Both the position numbers and the translations under genes were made by a program. From the NCBI RefSeq assembly GCF_019799945.1, contig NZ_JABGCH010000017.1, positions 1-64,000 on the forward strand: DNA of 64,000 nt. Reading direction: 5' to 3'. Positions 56,132 through 64,000 of the stretch are shown here, in pieces (position 1 is the stretch's first letter; each line of letters opens with the position of its first letter). The notes beneath the pieces were generated by a model. That model did not search any database. It was not told where the DNA came from and saw only the letters and a program-made list of their open reading frames with translations. Source of the stretch: Modestobacter marinus. GTDB taxonomy: Bacteria; Actinomycetota; Actinomycetes; Mycobacteriales; Geodermatophilaceae.

Positions 56132-57691
56132 ATGCGCACCACCCCTGCCGGACCGGCGGACGGCGCAGGTCCGGCGACCCCGTCCCAGCCGGTCGTCGAG
56201 ATGTCCGGGATCACCATCGAGTTCCCCGGCGTGAAGGCGCTCCAGGCCGTCGACCTGCGGCTGTTCCCCGGCGAGGTGCACGCCCTCATGGGCGAGAACG
56301 GCGCCGGGAAGTCGACCCTGATCAAGGCGCTCACCGGCGTCTACAGCTACGACTCCGGCACGGTCACCGTCGGCGGGACCGAGCGCAGCTTCAGCTCCCC
56401 GGCCGAGGCGCAGGCCGCCGGGATCAGCACCGTGTACCAAGAGGTCAACCTCTGCCCCAACCTGTCGGTCACCGAGAACATCGTGCTCGGCCGCGAGCCG
56501 CGCCGCCGGGGCCACATCGACCGCCGCGCCAGCCGTACCCGCGCCCGCGCGGTGCTGGCCCGTCTGCACCTGGACGTCGACCCCGACTCGACCCTCGGCA
56601 CGCATCCCATCGCCGTCCAGCAGCTGGTCGCCATCGCCCGCGCCGTCGACACCGACTGCCGCGTCCTCGTGCTCGACGAGCCGACCTCCAGCCTGGACGC
56701 CGGCGAGGTCGCTGAGCTGTTCCGGGTGATCCGGGCGCTGCGCGACAGCGGCGTGGCCATCCTGTTCGTCTCGCACTTCCTCGACCAGGTCTACGAGATC
56801 TCCGACCGGATGACCGTGCTGCGCAACGGCCAGCTGGTCGGCGAGCACCGCACCGCGGACCTGCCCCGGCTGCAGCTGGTGCAGGAGATGATCGGCCGCG
56901 AGCTGGCCACGCTCGAGGACCTCGAGCGCGCGGCGGCGAACCCGGTGCCGACCGACGCCGTGCCGCGGCTGTCCGGGCGGGGGCTCGGCCGGACCGGTGC
57001 GCTCGCCCCCGTCGACCTGGACGTGCACGCCGGCCGGGTGGTGGGTCTGGCCGGGCTCCTGGGGTCCGGCCGGACCGAGCTGACCCGGCTGCTGTTCGGT
57101 GCGGACCGGGCCACCAGCGGCGAACTCCGCATGGACGGCCGGCCGGTCCGGCTGCGCAGCCCGCGGCAGGCCATCGCGCACCGGATCGCCTTTTCCTCCG
57201 AGGACCGCAAGGCCGAGGGGGTGGTCGGTGACCTGACCGTGCGGGACAACCTGCTCCTGGCGCTCCAGGCCCGCCGTGGATGGCTGCGGCCGATCCCCCG
57301 GCGGACCGGGGACGAGCTGGTGGCCAAGTACATGGCCGCCCTCGACGTCCGGCCCGCGGACCCCGACGCGCTGCTCCGCAACCTCTCCGGCGGCAACCAG
57401 CAGAAGGTCCTGCTCGCCCGCTGGCTGCTCACCGAGCCCCGCCTGCTGCTGCTGGACGAGCCGACCCGCGGCATCGACATCGGCGCCAAGGCGCAGATCC
57501 AGCAGCTGGTCGCCCAGCTGGCCAGCGACGGGATGTCGGTGGTCTTCGTCTCCGCCGAGCTGGAGGAGGTCGTGCGCATCTGCGACCAGGTCGTCGTCCT
57601 CCGTGACCGGCAGAAGGTCGCCGAGCTGGACGGGGCCACCTCGTCCGTCGACGACGTCGTCGACCTCATCGCCCGTGGAGGACGGTCGTGA
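56132..57691 (+). CDS. YtfR-like sugar ABC transporter ATP-binding protein
   Basis: Double ATPase of 519 residues energising the importer. The first nucleotide-binding domain has Walker A GENGAGKST and Walker B VLVLDEPTSSLD. In the second, the Walker A position reads GLLGSGRTE, degenerate as usual for this family, followed by signature LSGGNQQK and LLLLDEPTRGID. The first domain lacks a standard LSGGQ and reads IAVQQLVAIARAV, also typical of RbsA/MglA/YtfR proteins. It overlaps the permease gene by four bases (GTGA). Confidence 0.93.
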   Translation: MRTTPAGPADGAGPATPSQPVVEMSGITIEFPGVKALQAVDLRLFPGEVHALMGENGAGKSTLIKALTGVYSYDSGTVTVGGTERSFSSPAEAQAAGISTVYQEVNLCPNLSVTENIVLGREPRRRGHIDRRASRTRARAVLARLHLDVDPDSTLGTHPIAVQQLVAIARAVDTDCRVLVLDEPTSSLDAGEVAELFRVIRALRDSGVAILFVSHFLDQVYEISDRMTVLRNGQLVGEHRTADLPRLQLVQEMIGRELATLEDLERAAANPVPTDAVPRLSGRGLGRTGALAPVDLDVHAGRVVGLAGLLGSGRTELTRLLFGADRATSGELRMDGRPVRLRSPRQAIAHRIAFSSEDRKAEGVVGDLTVRDNLLLALQARRGWLRPIPRRTGDELVAKYMAALDVRPADPDALLRNLSGGNQQKVLLARWLLTEPRLLLLDEPTRGIDIGAKAQIQQLVAQLASDGMSVVFVSAELEEVVRICDQVVVLRDRQKVAELDGATSSVDDVVDLIARGGRS

Positions 57692-58827
57692 ACCGGCTGA
57701 CCCGCTCCCCGCTGCTGTGGCCGCTGCTGGCCCTGGCGGCGCTCCTGCTGTTCAACCTGGTGGTCAACCCCGGCTTCTTCGCCGTCCGCATCCAGGACGG
57801 GCACCTGTTCGGCTCGCTGGTCGACGTGCTGAAGAACGCCGCTCCCACCCTGCTCATCGCGATCGGCATGACCCTGGTCATCGCCAGCCGCGGCATCGAC
57901 CTGTCGGTCGGTGCGGTGGTCGCCATCGCCGGCGCGATCGCCTGCAACTCCCTGGTCTCCGCCCCGGACCCCACGTCCGCCGGGGCGGCGGTCGTCGCGA
58001 TCAGCACGGCGCTGGGCGTCGCGCTCCTGCTGGGGGCCTGGAACGGTCTGCTGGTCTCCGTGCTCGGGATCCAGCCGATCATCGCCACCCTGGTGCTGAT
58101 GACCGCCGGTCGCGGCATCGCGATGCTGATCACCGACGGGCAGATCATCACCGTCGACAACGACACTTACGGCTGGCTCGGCGGCGGCTACCTGTTCGGC
58201 ATCCCGGCGCAGGTGGTGGTCGCCGGGCTGATCCTGCTGGCCGTCGCGCTGCTGACCCGGCGCACCGCGCTGGGCATGCTGCTCGAGGCCGTCGGCATCA
58301 ACCCCGAGGCTGCCCGGCTGGCCGGCGTCCGGTCCCGCAGCATCGTGTGGACCGTCTACGTCTTCGCCGCCCTCGCCGCGGCGGTGGCCGGGCTGATGAT
58401 CAGCGCACAGGTCACCGCGGCCGACGCCAACCGGGCCGGCCTGTTCATCGAGCTCGACGCGATCCTCGCGGTCGTCATCGGCGGCACCTCGCTGGCCGGT
58501 GGCCGGTACTCGCTGACCGGCACGGTGGTCGGCGCGCTGATCCTGCAGACGCTCACCACGACCGTGTACACGGTCGGCATCCCGCCGGACATGACGACCC
58601 TGTTCAAGGCGCTCGTCGTGATCGTGGTCTTTCTGCTGCAGGCACCGCGGCTGCGCGCCGTCCTGGCGCGCCGCCGCCGGCCCGCCCCGCCGCCGCTGCC
58701 GTCGGGCGGGCTGCCCGAGGAGGCCGCGGCCGTCCTCACCGGGGGCCCGGTCCTCGCGGACGACGAGCACACCCCCGCCCCGACGGCCGGCGGGACCACC
58801 GGGTCCGGCCGAGGAGCCCTGCGATGA
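57688..58827 (+). CDS. YtfT-like sugar ABC transporter permease
   Basis: Membrane permease of 379 residues with about nine hydrophobic segments. The BPD_transp_2 signature is seen in IGMTLVIASRGIDLSVGAVVAIAG, GINPEAARLAGVRSR (the loop that touches the ATPase) and VVIGGTSLAGG. The C-terminal 45 residues are a Pro/Ala/Gly-rich cytoplasmic tail. It overlaps both neighbours (GTGA and ATGA), so the order of translation is fixed with the second permease. Confidence 0.92.
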   Translation: MNRLTRSPLLWPLLALAALLLFNLVVNPGFFAVRIQDGHLFGSLVDVLKNAAPTLLIAIGMTLVIASRGIDLSVGAVVAIAGAIACNSLVSAPDPTSAGAAVVAISTALGVALLLGAWNGLLVSVLGIQPIIATLVLMTAGRGIAMLITDGQIITVDNDTYGWLGGGYLFGIPAQVVVAGLILLAVALLTRRTALGMLLEAVGINPEAARLAGVRSRSIVWTVYVFAALAAAVAGLMISAQVTAADANRAGLFIELDAILAVVIGGTSLAGGRYSLTGTVVGALILQTLTTTVYTVGIPPDMTTLFKALVVIVVFLLQAPRLRAVLARRRRPAPPPLPSGGLPEEAAAVLTGGPVLADDEHTPAPTAGGTTGSGRGALR

Positions 58828-59885
58828 CCGTCTCCGACACCCGGCCCACCGCACCCGACCCGGCTGCTCCCCCGCCGGCCGGTCCCGGCGGGCGACGCCC
58901 CTGGCAGACCTGGCTGCGCAGCACCACCACCGGCTCACGCACCTTCTCGGTGCTCGTGACCGGGGTGCTCCTGGTCGTGCTCTTCGGCACCGGCTCGGCC
59001 AGGTACGAGAACTTCGGCAGTCCCCAGGTCGCGCTCAACCTGCTGGTGGACAACGCGCACCTGGTGGTGCTGGCGGTGGGGATGACCTTCGTCATCCTGA
59101 CCGGCGGCATTGACCTGTCCTCCGGCGCGGTGGTGGCGCTCTCGACGGTCATCGCCGCCTCGCTGCTGGAAGCGGGCTGGCCGGCGCCGGTCGCGATCGC
59201 CGTCGTGCTCGCCACCGGAGCGCTGCTCGGCTGGCTGATGGGGGCCGCGGTCCACCACCTGCAGCTCCAGCCGTTCATCGTCACGCTCGCCGGGATGTTC
59301 CTCGCCCGCGGGCTGTGCTTCGTGATCAGCGTGCCCTCGATCCCGATCCGCGACCCGTTCTTCCAGTCGATGGCGCAGGACGTCGTGGAGCTGCCCGGGA
59401 ACACCTTCCTCACCTACAGCGTCTTCATCGCCCTCGCCGTCCTGGTGGCGGCCGTCTGGGTGCTGCACCGCACCCGCTTCGGGCGCACCGTCTACGCGAT
59501 CGGCGGCAACGAGTCCTCGGCGGCCCTGATGGGCCTCGCGGTGGGGCGCACGAAGGTGGGCGTGTACGTGATCAGCGGGACCCTCTCCGCGCTGGCCGGC
59601 CTGCTGTTCACCTTCTACATGCTCTCCGGCTACAGCCTGCACGCGATCGGCATGGAGCTCGACGCGATCGCCGCCGTGGTGATCGGTGGGACACTGCTCA
59701 CCGGCGGGGCCGGCTACGTGGTCGGGTCGCTGCTGGGGGTGCTCGTGCTGGGCACCATCCAGGCGCTGATCTCCTTCGACGGTGGTCTGAGCAGCTGGTG
59801 GACCAAGATCACCGTCGGGGTGCTGCTGCTGGTGTTCGTCGTCGTCCAGCGGCTGACCACCCGGCGAGCCCGGCCGGGCACGTGA
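58824..59885 (+). CDS. YjfF-like sugar ABC transporter permease
   Basis: Second permease of 353 residues, paired with the YtfT-like protein to form a heterodimeric channel. Motifs: VGMTFVILTGGIDLSSGAVVALS, AIGGNESSAALMGLAVGRTK and VVIGGTLLTGG. The presence of two distinct permeases is characteristic of the YtfQ-R-T-YjfF galactofuranose system, unlike ribose importers with a single permease, and supports the substrate guess. ATG 58824 overlaps the previous stop. Confidence 0.92.
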   Translation: MTVSDTRPTAPDPAAPPPAGPGGRRPWQTWLRSTTTGSRTFSVLVTGVLLVVLFGTGSARYENFGSPQVALNLLVDNAHLVVLAVGMTFVILTGGIDLSSGAVVALSTVIAASLLEAGWPAPVAIAVVLATGALLGWLMGAAVHHLQLQPFIVTLAGMFLARGLCFVISVPSIPIRDPFFQSMAQDVVELPGNTFLTYSVFIALAVLVAAVWVLHRTRFGRTVYAIGGNESSAALMGLAVGRTKVGVYVISGTLSALAGLLFTFYMLSGYSLHAIGMELDAIAAVVIGGTLLTGGAGYVVGSLLGVLVLGTIQALISFDGGLSSWWTKITVGVLLLVFVVVQRLTTRRARPGT

Positions 59886-59941
59886 GGCCGTTCGCAGCCG
59901 CCGCGTCGTCACCGGGGACGGCGCGGTCGGGAGGAGGGCCG

Positions 59942-61000
59942 ATGGCGGCACGTGCCAGCCGGCCGGCGGTGATGACCGACGTCGCCCAGCTCGCCGGCGT
60001 CTCCCACCAGACGGTGTCCCGGGTCGTCAACGGGCACCCGCACGTGCGCGAGGAGACCCGCGAGCGGGTGCTCGCGGCGATGGAGAAGCTGGGCTACCGG
60101 CGCAACCTCACCGCCCGGGCCCTGGCGACCCGGCGGACCGACACCATCGGCGTGGTCGCGTTCGACACCACCCTGTACGGGCCGGCCAGCACGCTGTTCA
60201 GCATCGAGGAAGCGGCCCGGGCGCGGGACTACCACGTCAGCGTGGTCACTGTGCCCGACCCGGACGAGGACGCCTTCGCCGACGCGGTCGAACGGCTGCT
60301 CGAGCAGTCGGTGACCGGCGTGGTCGTCCTGGCACCCCAGCGCGCCCAGGTCCGGGTCATGGCCGGCCTGCCCGCCGACCTGCCGGCGGTGGCGGTCGAG
60401 GGCGGCGCGGCGCCGGGGATCCCGGCGGTGGTCATCGACCAGGTGGACGGCGCGATCCAGGCCACCCGGCACCTGATCGAGCTCGGCCACCGGCACGTCG
60501 TGCACGTCTCGGGCCGCGAGGACTGGATCGAGGCCGACGCCCGGCTGAGGGGCTGGCGCCAGGCGATGTCCGCGGCCGGTCTGGACCTGCCGCCCGTGCT
60601 GGCCGGGGACTGGAGCCCCCGGTCCGGCTACGAGGCGGGCCTGCGCCTGGTGGCCGAGCAGCCGGAGGCGACCGCGGTCTTCGCGGCCAACGACCACATG
60701 GCGCTCGGGATGTTGCGGGCGCTGGCCGAGGCAGGGATCGACGTCCCGGGGCAGGTGAGCGTGGTGGGCTTCGACGACATGGCCGAGGCCGAGTTCCTCC
60801 GTCCTCCGCTGACCACGGTGCGGCAGGACTTCCCCGAGGTGGGACGGCGGTGCGTCGACCTGCTGCTGGACCGGATCGCCGGCGGCACCACGTGGTTCGA
60901 GGGGCCGCCGGTCGTCGTCCCGTCCCGGCTGGTCGTGCGTGCCTCGACCGCCGCCCGGGGTGGGCACGGCGCCCGGCCGGCGGGCCGGTCCCCCGGGTGA
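59942..61000 (+). CDS. LacI-family regulator of the sugar ABC operon
   Basis: DNA-binding repressor of 352 residues. The helix-turn-helix and hinge are at residues 10-62 ([20 protein letters not shown], then [16 protein letters not shown]). A sugar-binding domain homologous to the periplasmic receptors follows, with [17 protein letters not shown] and [19 protein letters not shown] ribosome-binding site precedes ATG 59942. As the last gene of the transporter operon it probably binds the LacI-type sites at 54781 and 54891 and releases them on sugar. Confidence 0.93.
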   Translation: MAARASRPAVMTDVAQLAGVSHQTVSRVVNGHPHVREETRERVLAAMEKLGYRRNLTARALATRRTDTIGVVAFDTTLYGPASTLFSIEEAARARDYHVSVVTVPDPDEDAFADAVERLLEQSVTGVVVLAPQRAQVRVMAGLPADLPAVAVEGGAAPGIPAVVIDQVDGAIQATRHLIELGHRHVVHVSGREDWIEADARLRGWRQAMSAAGLDLPPVLAGDWSPRSGYEAGLRLVAEQPEATAVFAANDHMALGMLRALAEAGIDVPGQVSVVGFDDMAEAEFLRPPLTTVRQDFPEVGRRCVDLLLDRIAGGTTWFEGPPVVVPSRLVVRASTAARGGHGARPAGRSPG

Positions 61001-61037
61001 GGTGGCCGCGTCGACCAAGATCGAGCACCCTCGGGGG

Positions 61038-62258
61038 ATGACCGCCGGGTACCAGGTGACCAGCGAGGTCGGCCGGCTGCGCACTGTGCTGCTGCACCGG
61101 CCGGGTGCGGAGCTGCGCCGGCTCACTCCGCGCAACAACGACGAGCTGCTGTTCGACGGCGTGCCGTGGGTCGCCCGCGCGCAGGACGAGCACGACGCGT
61201 TCGCCGCGGCGCTCACCGAGCGGGGCGTCGAGGTGCTGTACCTCGACCGGCTGCTGGCCGAGGTGATGGGCGAGCCCGCCGCGCGGGTGACCTCCATCGC
61301 CGCCGCGGTCGACGACCCCCGGCTGGGAGCCACCCTGCGGCACGCGACCACCGCGCACCTCGAGGGCCTGTCCGCCGAGGACCTCGCGGAGGCGTTGATC
61401 ACCGGCGTCGCGCACGACGAGCTGCGCGGCGGTCGGGGGCTGGCCTACCAGCTGATGCGGCGCGGGGACTTCGTCGTCCCGCCGCTGCCCAACCTGCTGT
61501 TCACCCGCGACTCCTCGGTGTGGGTGGGCGACGAGGTGGCGGTGACCTCGCTGGCGATGCCGGCCCGCGCCCGCGAGAGCGTGCTCACCCGGGCCATCTA
61601 CACCCACCACCCGCGCTTCCGCGGGGTCGAGCAGCTCTACGACGCCTCGCTGGAGCACCTGGAGGGCGGGGACGTGCTCCTGCTCGGCCCCGGGGTGGTC
61701 GCCGTCGGGGTGGGCGAGCGGACGACGGCGGGCGGCGCCGAGCGGCTGGCCCGCCGGGTGTTCGCCCGCGGGCTGGCACACACGGTCCTCGTCGTCCCGA
61801 TCGCGCAGCAGCGCGCCACGATGCACCTGGACACCATCTGCACGATGGTCGACGTCGACGCGCTGGTCATGTACCCGGCGGTCGCGGACCACCTGCAGGC
61901 CTGGACGGTCACCACCCACGACGAGCTGCCCGACGAGGCGGACACCGTGGAGCTCACCGTCCGCGGCCCCCACCCCTTCCTGGAGGCGGCGGCGCAGGCG
62001 ATGGGCATCGACCGGCTGCGGGTCATCGACACCGGCCTGGACCCGGTGACCGCGGAACGCGAGCAGTGGGACGACGGCAACAACACCCTGGCGCTCGCCC
62101 CCCGGCTGGCCGTGGCCTACGAGCGCAACACCGTCACCAACGCCGCCCTGGAGGCCGCCGGCATCGAGGTGGTGGCGATCGCCGGGTCCGAGCTCGGCAG
62201 CGGTCGCGGCGGGCCGCGCTGCATGTCCTGCCCGGTGCTGCGCGACCCGCTGCTCTGA
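61038..62258 (+). CDS. arcA: Arginine deiminase
   Basis: Hydrolyses arginine to citrulline and ammonia; 406 residues. The guanidino-modifying fold shows [59 protein letters not shown] with the catalytic His, and the nucleophile Cys395 in GGPRCMSCP. Neither ornithine carbamoyltransferase nor carbamate kinase is adjacent, so the ATP-yielding pathway is not clustered here. The gene starts 37 bases after the LacI gene; CACCCT six bases before the ATG weakly resembles a leaderless hexamer. Confidence 0.95.
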   Translation: MTAGYQVTSEVGRLRTVLLHRPGAELRRLTPRNNDELLFDGVPWVARAQDEHDAFAAALTERGVEVLYLDRLLAEVMGEPAARVTSIAAAVDDPRLGATLRHATTAHLEGLSAEDLAEALITGVAHDELRGGRGLAYQLMRRGDFVVPPLPNLLFTRDSSVWVGDEVAVTSLAMPARARESVLTRAIYTHHPRFRGVEQLYDASLEHLEGGDVLLLGPGVVAVGVGERTTAGGAERLARRVFARGLAHTVLVVPIAQQRATMHLDTICTMVDVDALVMYPAVADHLQAWTVTTHDELPDEADTVELTVRGPHPFLEAAAQAMGIDRLRVIDTGLDPVTAEREQWDDGNNTLALAPRLAVAYERNTVTNAALEAAGIEVVAIAGSELGSGRGGPRCMSCPVLRDPLL

Positions 62259-62261
62259 TCC

Positions 62262-62993
62262 TCACGCGGCGCGCGGCTCCGCATGGTGCCCGGCGACCGG
62301 GTCGGCGGGCAGCCGACGGACGCCGGGGGCGGCCGAGGCGGCCCGGGTCGAGACGGCCGCCCGGCCGGCGGACCACCGGCCGGCCCACGCCCGCAGGACG
62401 CCCCGCGGCCCGCGGCCCGGCGCCCGGCCGCGCACGGCCAGCGCGCTGACCAGCACCGCGCCGCCGACGAGCAGCAGGTGGATGCCGGCCCGGTCGGCGT
62501 GCACGTGGCCGGCGCCGAGGTCGGCGAGCGTCACGGCGACCAGCACGGCGGTGAACGAGAGCAGGAACGGCAGCGCCCCGGCGGCCAGCCGGGGCCGGGT
62601 GGCGACGACGAGGAAGCAGGCCGCCAGCCCCAGGTTCCAGGCACCGGTCTCGTGCGCCACGTGGGACGCGCCCTGGCCCAGGAACGCCGGCAGGCCGACG
62701 GCGAGCTGCCCGGCGCCCACGGCCAGCAGGGCCAGCCGGAGGGCGGCGTCCACCCCGTGCCCGTGCAGCCACACCCGGCGGCGGGGCAGCCGGCCCAGCA
62801 CGGCGGCGGTGACGTCGGGCACCGGGCTGGCCGGGGTGAGCCGGGCCCGGCGGGTCACCTCGGCCGCGGCCTCCGTCCAGCTCCGGCAGGCCGCGCAGCG
62901 GGTCAGGTGCTCGTCGACCCAGCGCTGCGGCACCCCCGGGGACTCGCCGTCGAGCCCGGCCGACACCGCCTCACGGAAGGGTTCACAGGACAC
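62262..62993 (-). CDS. Zinc-finger membrane protein, candidate anti-sigma factor
   Basis: A 243-residue protein with an N-terminal putative zinc finger: Cys3, then His29, Cys33 and Cys36 in HLTRCAAC, the HxxxCxxC pattern of ZAS anti-sigma factors. About five membrane segments follow (about 70-200) and a basic cytoplasmic tail. It is divergent from the SigC-like gene, 41 bases apart, so it may hold that sigma factor at the membrane and release it on a redox or metal signal. Mycobacterial SigC has no recognised anti-sigma neighbour, as I recall. GTG 62993 is the start. Confidence 0.75.
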   Translation of the reverse strand: MSCEPFREAVSAGLDGESPGVPQRWVDEHLTRCAACRSWTEAAAEVTRRARLTPASPVPDVTAAVLGRLPRRRVWLHGHGVDAALRLALLAVGAGQLAVGLPAFLGQGASHVAHETGAWNLGLAACFLVVATRPRLAAGALPFLLSFTAVLVAVTLADLGAGHVHADRAGIHLLLVGGAVLVSALAVRGRAPGRGPRGVLRAWAGRWSAGRAAVSTRAASAAPGVRRLPADPVAGHHAEPRAA

Positions 62994-63034
62994 GCTGGCA
63001 TAGTCGCCGCCGACGGACGAGGAGTTCCCGGAGG

Positions 63035-63595
63035 GTGGTCGTGGGACAGCTGGAACGTCTTGCGGCCCAGGCGGCCGGCGGCGACGTGGCGGCACAGGCG
63101 GCGCTGGTGCGGGAGACCCAGGCCGACGTGTGGCGGCTGTGCGCCCACCTGGCCGACCGGCAGGTGGCCGAGGACCTCACCCAGGAGACCTACCTGCGCG
63201 CGCTGCCCGCGCTGCGCCGCTTCGAGGGCCGCTCCGGCGTGCGCACCTGGCTGCTGTCCATCGCCCGCCGGGTGTGCGCCGACCACCTGCGCCGCCGGGC
63301 CCGCCGTCCGCTGGTCCTGGTGGGCGAGGACACCGACCTCGGCGCCCTGGTCCGCGACGTCCCGGCCGACGAGGTGGGCGGCACCGTCGCCGCGCAGGAC
63401 GTGCTCGACCGGTTGGAACCCGAGCGCCGGGAGGCCTTCGTGCTCACCCAGCTGATCGGGCTGCCCTACGTCGAGGCGGCGGAAGTGGTGGGCTGCCCGG
63501 TGGGCACGATCCGCTCCCGGGTGGCCCGGGCCCGCGCCGACCTGGTCGAGGCGCTGGTCGCCGCCGACCACCCCCGCACCCGCCGCCCCACCTGA
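63035..63595 (+). CDS. sigC: ECF sigma factor, SigC-like
   Basis: RNA polymerase sigma factor of 186 residues with only regions 2 and 4. Region 2: QADVWRLCAHLADRQVAEDLTQETYLRALPALRRF. Region 4: LTQLIGLPYVEAAEVVGCPVGTIRSRVARARADL. Both agree closely with mycobacterial SigC from memory, including the start VRETQADVWR. SigC homologues are linked to copper acquisition and cytochrome oxidase. Here a CtaG-like gene converges immediately after it and a zinc-finger membrane protein diverges before it, fitting a copper/oxidase control unit. Confidence 0.87.
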   Translation: MVVGQLERLAAQAAGGDVAAQAALVRETQADVWRLCAHLADRQVAEDLTQETYLRALPALRRFEGRSGVRTWLLSIARRVCADHLRRRARRPLVLVGEDTDLGALVRDVPADEVGGTVAAQDVLDRLEPERREAFVLTQLIGLPYVEAAEVVGCPVGTIRSRVARARADLVEALVAADHPRTRRPT

Positions 63596-63619
63596 GGGCA
63601 GAAGTGGCCACTTCCGCCC
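63596..63619. repeat. Second copy of the AGAAGTGGCCACTT palindrome
   Basis: A 24-base inverted repeat starting directly after the sigC stop, with centre AGAAGTGGCCACTTC and arms GGGC/GCCC. It differs from the copy at 11369-11394 by one base in the arms. It ends four bases before the converging ctaG stop, so here it could act as a bidirectional terminator. Confidence 0.75.
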
Positions 63620-63623
63620 GGGG

Positions 63624-64000
63624 TCAGGGGTTGCGGGTGGCCAGCCGGCGGAGTCGCTCGTTGTAGGCGGCCAGCTCCGGGTCCTCGCCGGTCTCCCCGC
63701 GGGCGATCGCCCGGTCCCGAGCCCGGTCCTCCGCTCGCGAGGCCCGGTCCTCCGATCGCGACCACTGGAAGAACACCACCGCCAGCACCAGGACCGTCGG
63801 GAACTCACCGAACGACCAGGCGATGCCGCCGGCCGCGCCCTGGTCGTAGAGCGGGTCGATCCCCCAGGACGCCGGCGGGTTCGCGTAGCTGGTGAGCAGG
63901 ATGCTGTTGCTCATCATCACCGCGACGCCGAAGAACGCGTGGAACGGCGCGGGCAGCAGCAGCTCGAGCATCCGGCCGCCGTACCCGGCCCGCCGCGGCC
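63624..64000 (-). CDS. CtaG-like cytochrome c oxidase assembly / copper protein (5' end beyond window)
   Basis: The C-terminal 124 codons of a membrane protein whose start lies to the right of the window; the frame is open to base 64000. HAFFGVAVMMSNSILL, PLYDQGAAGGIAWSFGEFPTVLVLAVVFFQW and the final YNERLRRLA are typical of the caa3-type CtaG family, which delivers copper to cytochrome c oxidase, including the CopD/CtaG fusion proteins of Actinobacteria. An Arg/Asp/Glu-rich helix (SRSEDRASRAEDRARDRA) follows the last membrane segment. It converges on the SigC-like gene. Confidence 0.82.
   Translation of the reverse strand, partial: PRRAGYGGRMLELLLPAPFHAFFGVAVMMSNSILLTSYANPPASWGIDPLYDQGAAGGIAWSFGEFPTVLVLAVVFFQWSRSEDRASRAEDRARDRAIARGETGEDPELAAYNERLRRLATRNP

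Noticed and set aside
57276-58823. Upstream extension of the YjfF-like permease frame
   Set aside because: It is a shadow of the ATPase and YtfT genes. ATG 58824 overlaps the previous stop and begins the family sequence.

Overview
This window is a chromosomal segment of a very GC-rich actinobacterium. G or C fills almost every third codon position, GTG starts are common, and the gene content is actinobacterial: FabG4/FadA2/HtdX-type lipid genes, Bpa, GuaB1, FolP2, a class E sortase and a SigC-like sigma factor. The mix of many GAF, SpoIIE-phosphatase, GGDEF and ANTAR signalling genes with mycobacterium-like housekeeping blocks suggests a Geodermatophilaceae-type organism (Blastococcus, Geodermatophilus, Modestobacter). 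That placement is inference. I see no prophage, IS element, CRISPR array or rRNA; one tRNA gene, tRNA-Ser(UGA), is present.

Layout. 0-7.7 kb: a membrane GGDEF protein, an uncharacterised membrane-anchored protein (paralogue near 52 kb), tRNA-Ser, a SUV3-like helicase, a CaiB/BaiF CoA-transferase/racemase, a class E sortase with a tiny membrane partner, and a UDP-glucuronate decarboxylase-like enzyme. 7.8-14.1 kb: a lipid-oxidation block, with HtdX-, FabG4- and FadA2-like genes divergent from a TetR regulator coupled to an acyl-CoA oxidase-like gene. 14.2-19.2 kb: a TRIC-like channel, a 947-residue GAF/PAS/PP2C phosphatase, a degenerate EAL protein and a DUF1059-like remnant. 19.2-29 kb: aldo/keto reductase, HU, serine hydrolase, DinB, FolP2-like, VOC, CutA, thioesterase, acyl-CoA ligase, quinone oxidoreductase and a cysteine-desulfurase-like enzyme. 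29-38.8 kb: Bpa, two HAD phosphatases translationally coupled to SerS, GuaB1, a small zincin, a GroES-like protein, a MarR/MMPL pair and PheA.

38.9-47 kb is the most unusual part. Two tandem helical-repeat GGDEF proteins lie here, the second fused in frame to a LarB-like domain. A GAF-ANTAR regulator, LarC, a yybP-ykoY manganese riboswitch, a GDT1/TMEM165 Mn exporter and a GGDEF pseudo-enzyme follow. This joins cyclic-dinucleotide-type signalling modules to nickel-pincer-cofactor and manganese genes.

47-54.6 kb: a TipA-like MerR regulator with its operator, a FUSC-like membrane protein, an MFS exporter, a TfoX-N protein, a methyltransferase, the second copy of the uncharacterised family, an AGPS-like flavoprotein and a STAS-like protein. 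54.6-61 kb: a YtfQ/YtfR/YtfT/YjfF-like sugar ABC transporter and its LacI regulator, with LacI-type operator candidates upstream. 61-64 kb: arginine deiminase, a zinc-finger membrane anti-sigma candidate, the SigC-like sigma factor, and a CtaG-like copper/cytochrome oxidase assembly gene cut by the window edge.

Regulation visible in the sequence: at least nine genes carry a TAnnnT hexamer 6-7 bases before the start codon, the actinobacterial leaderless promoter signature. Strong hairpins sit between several converging genes.
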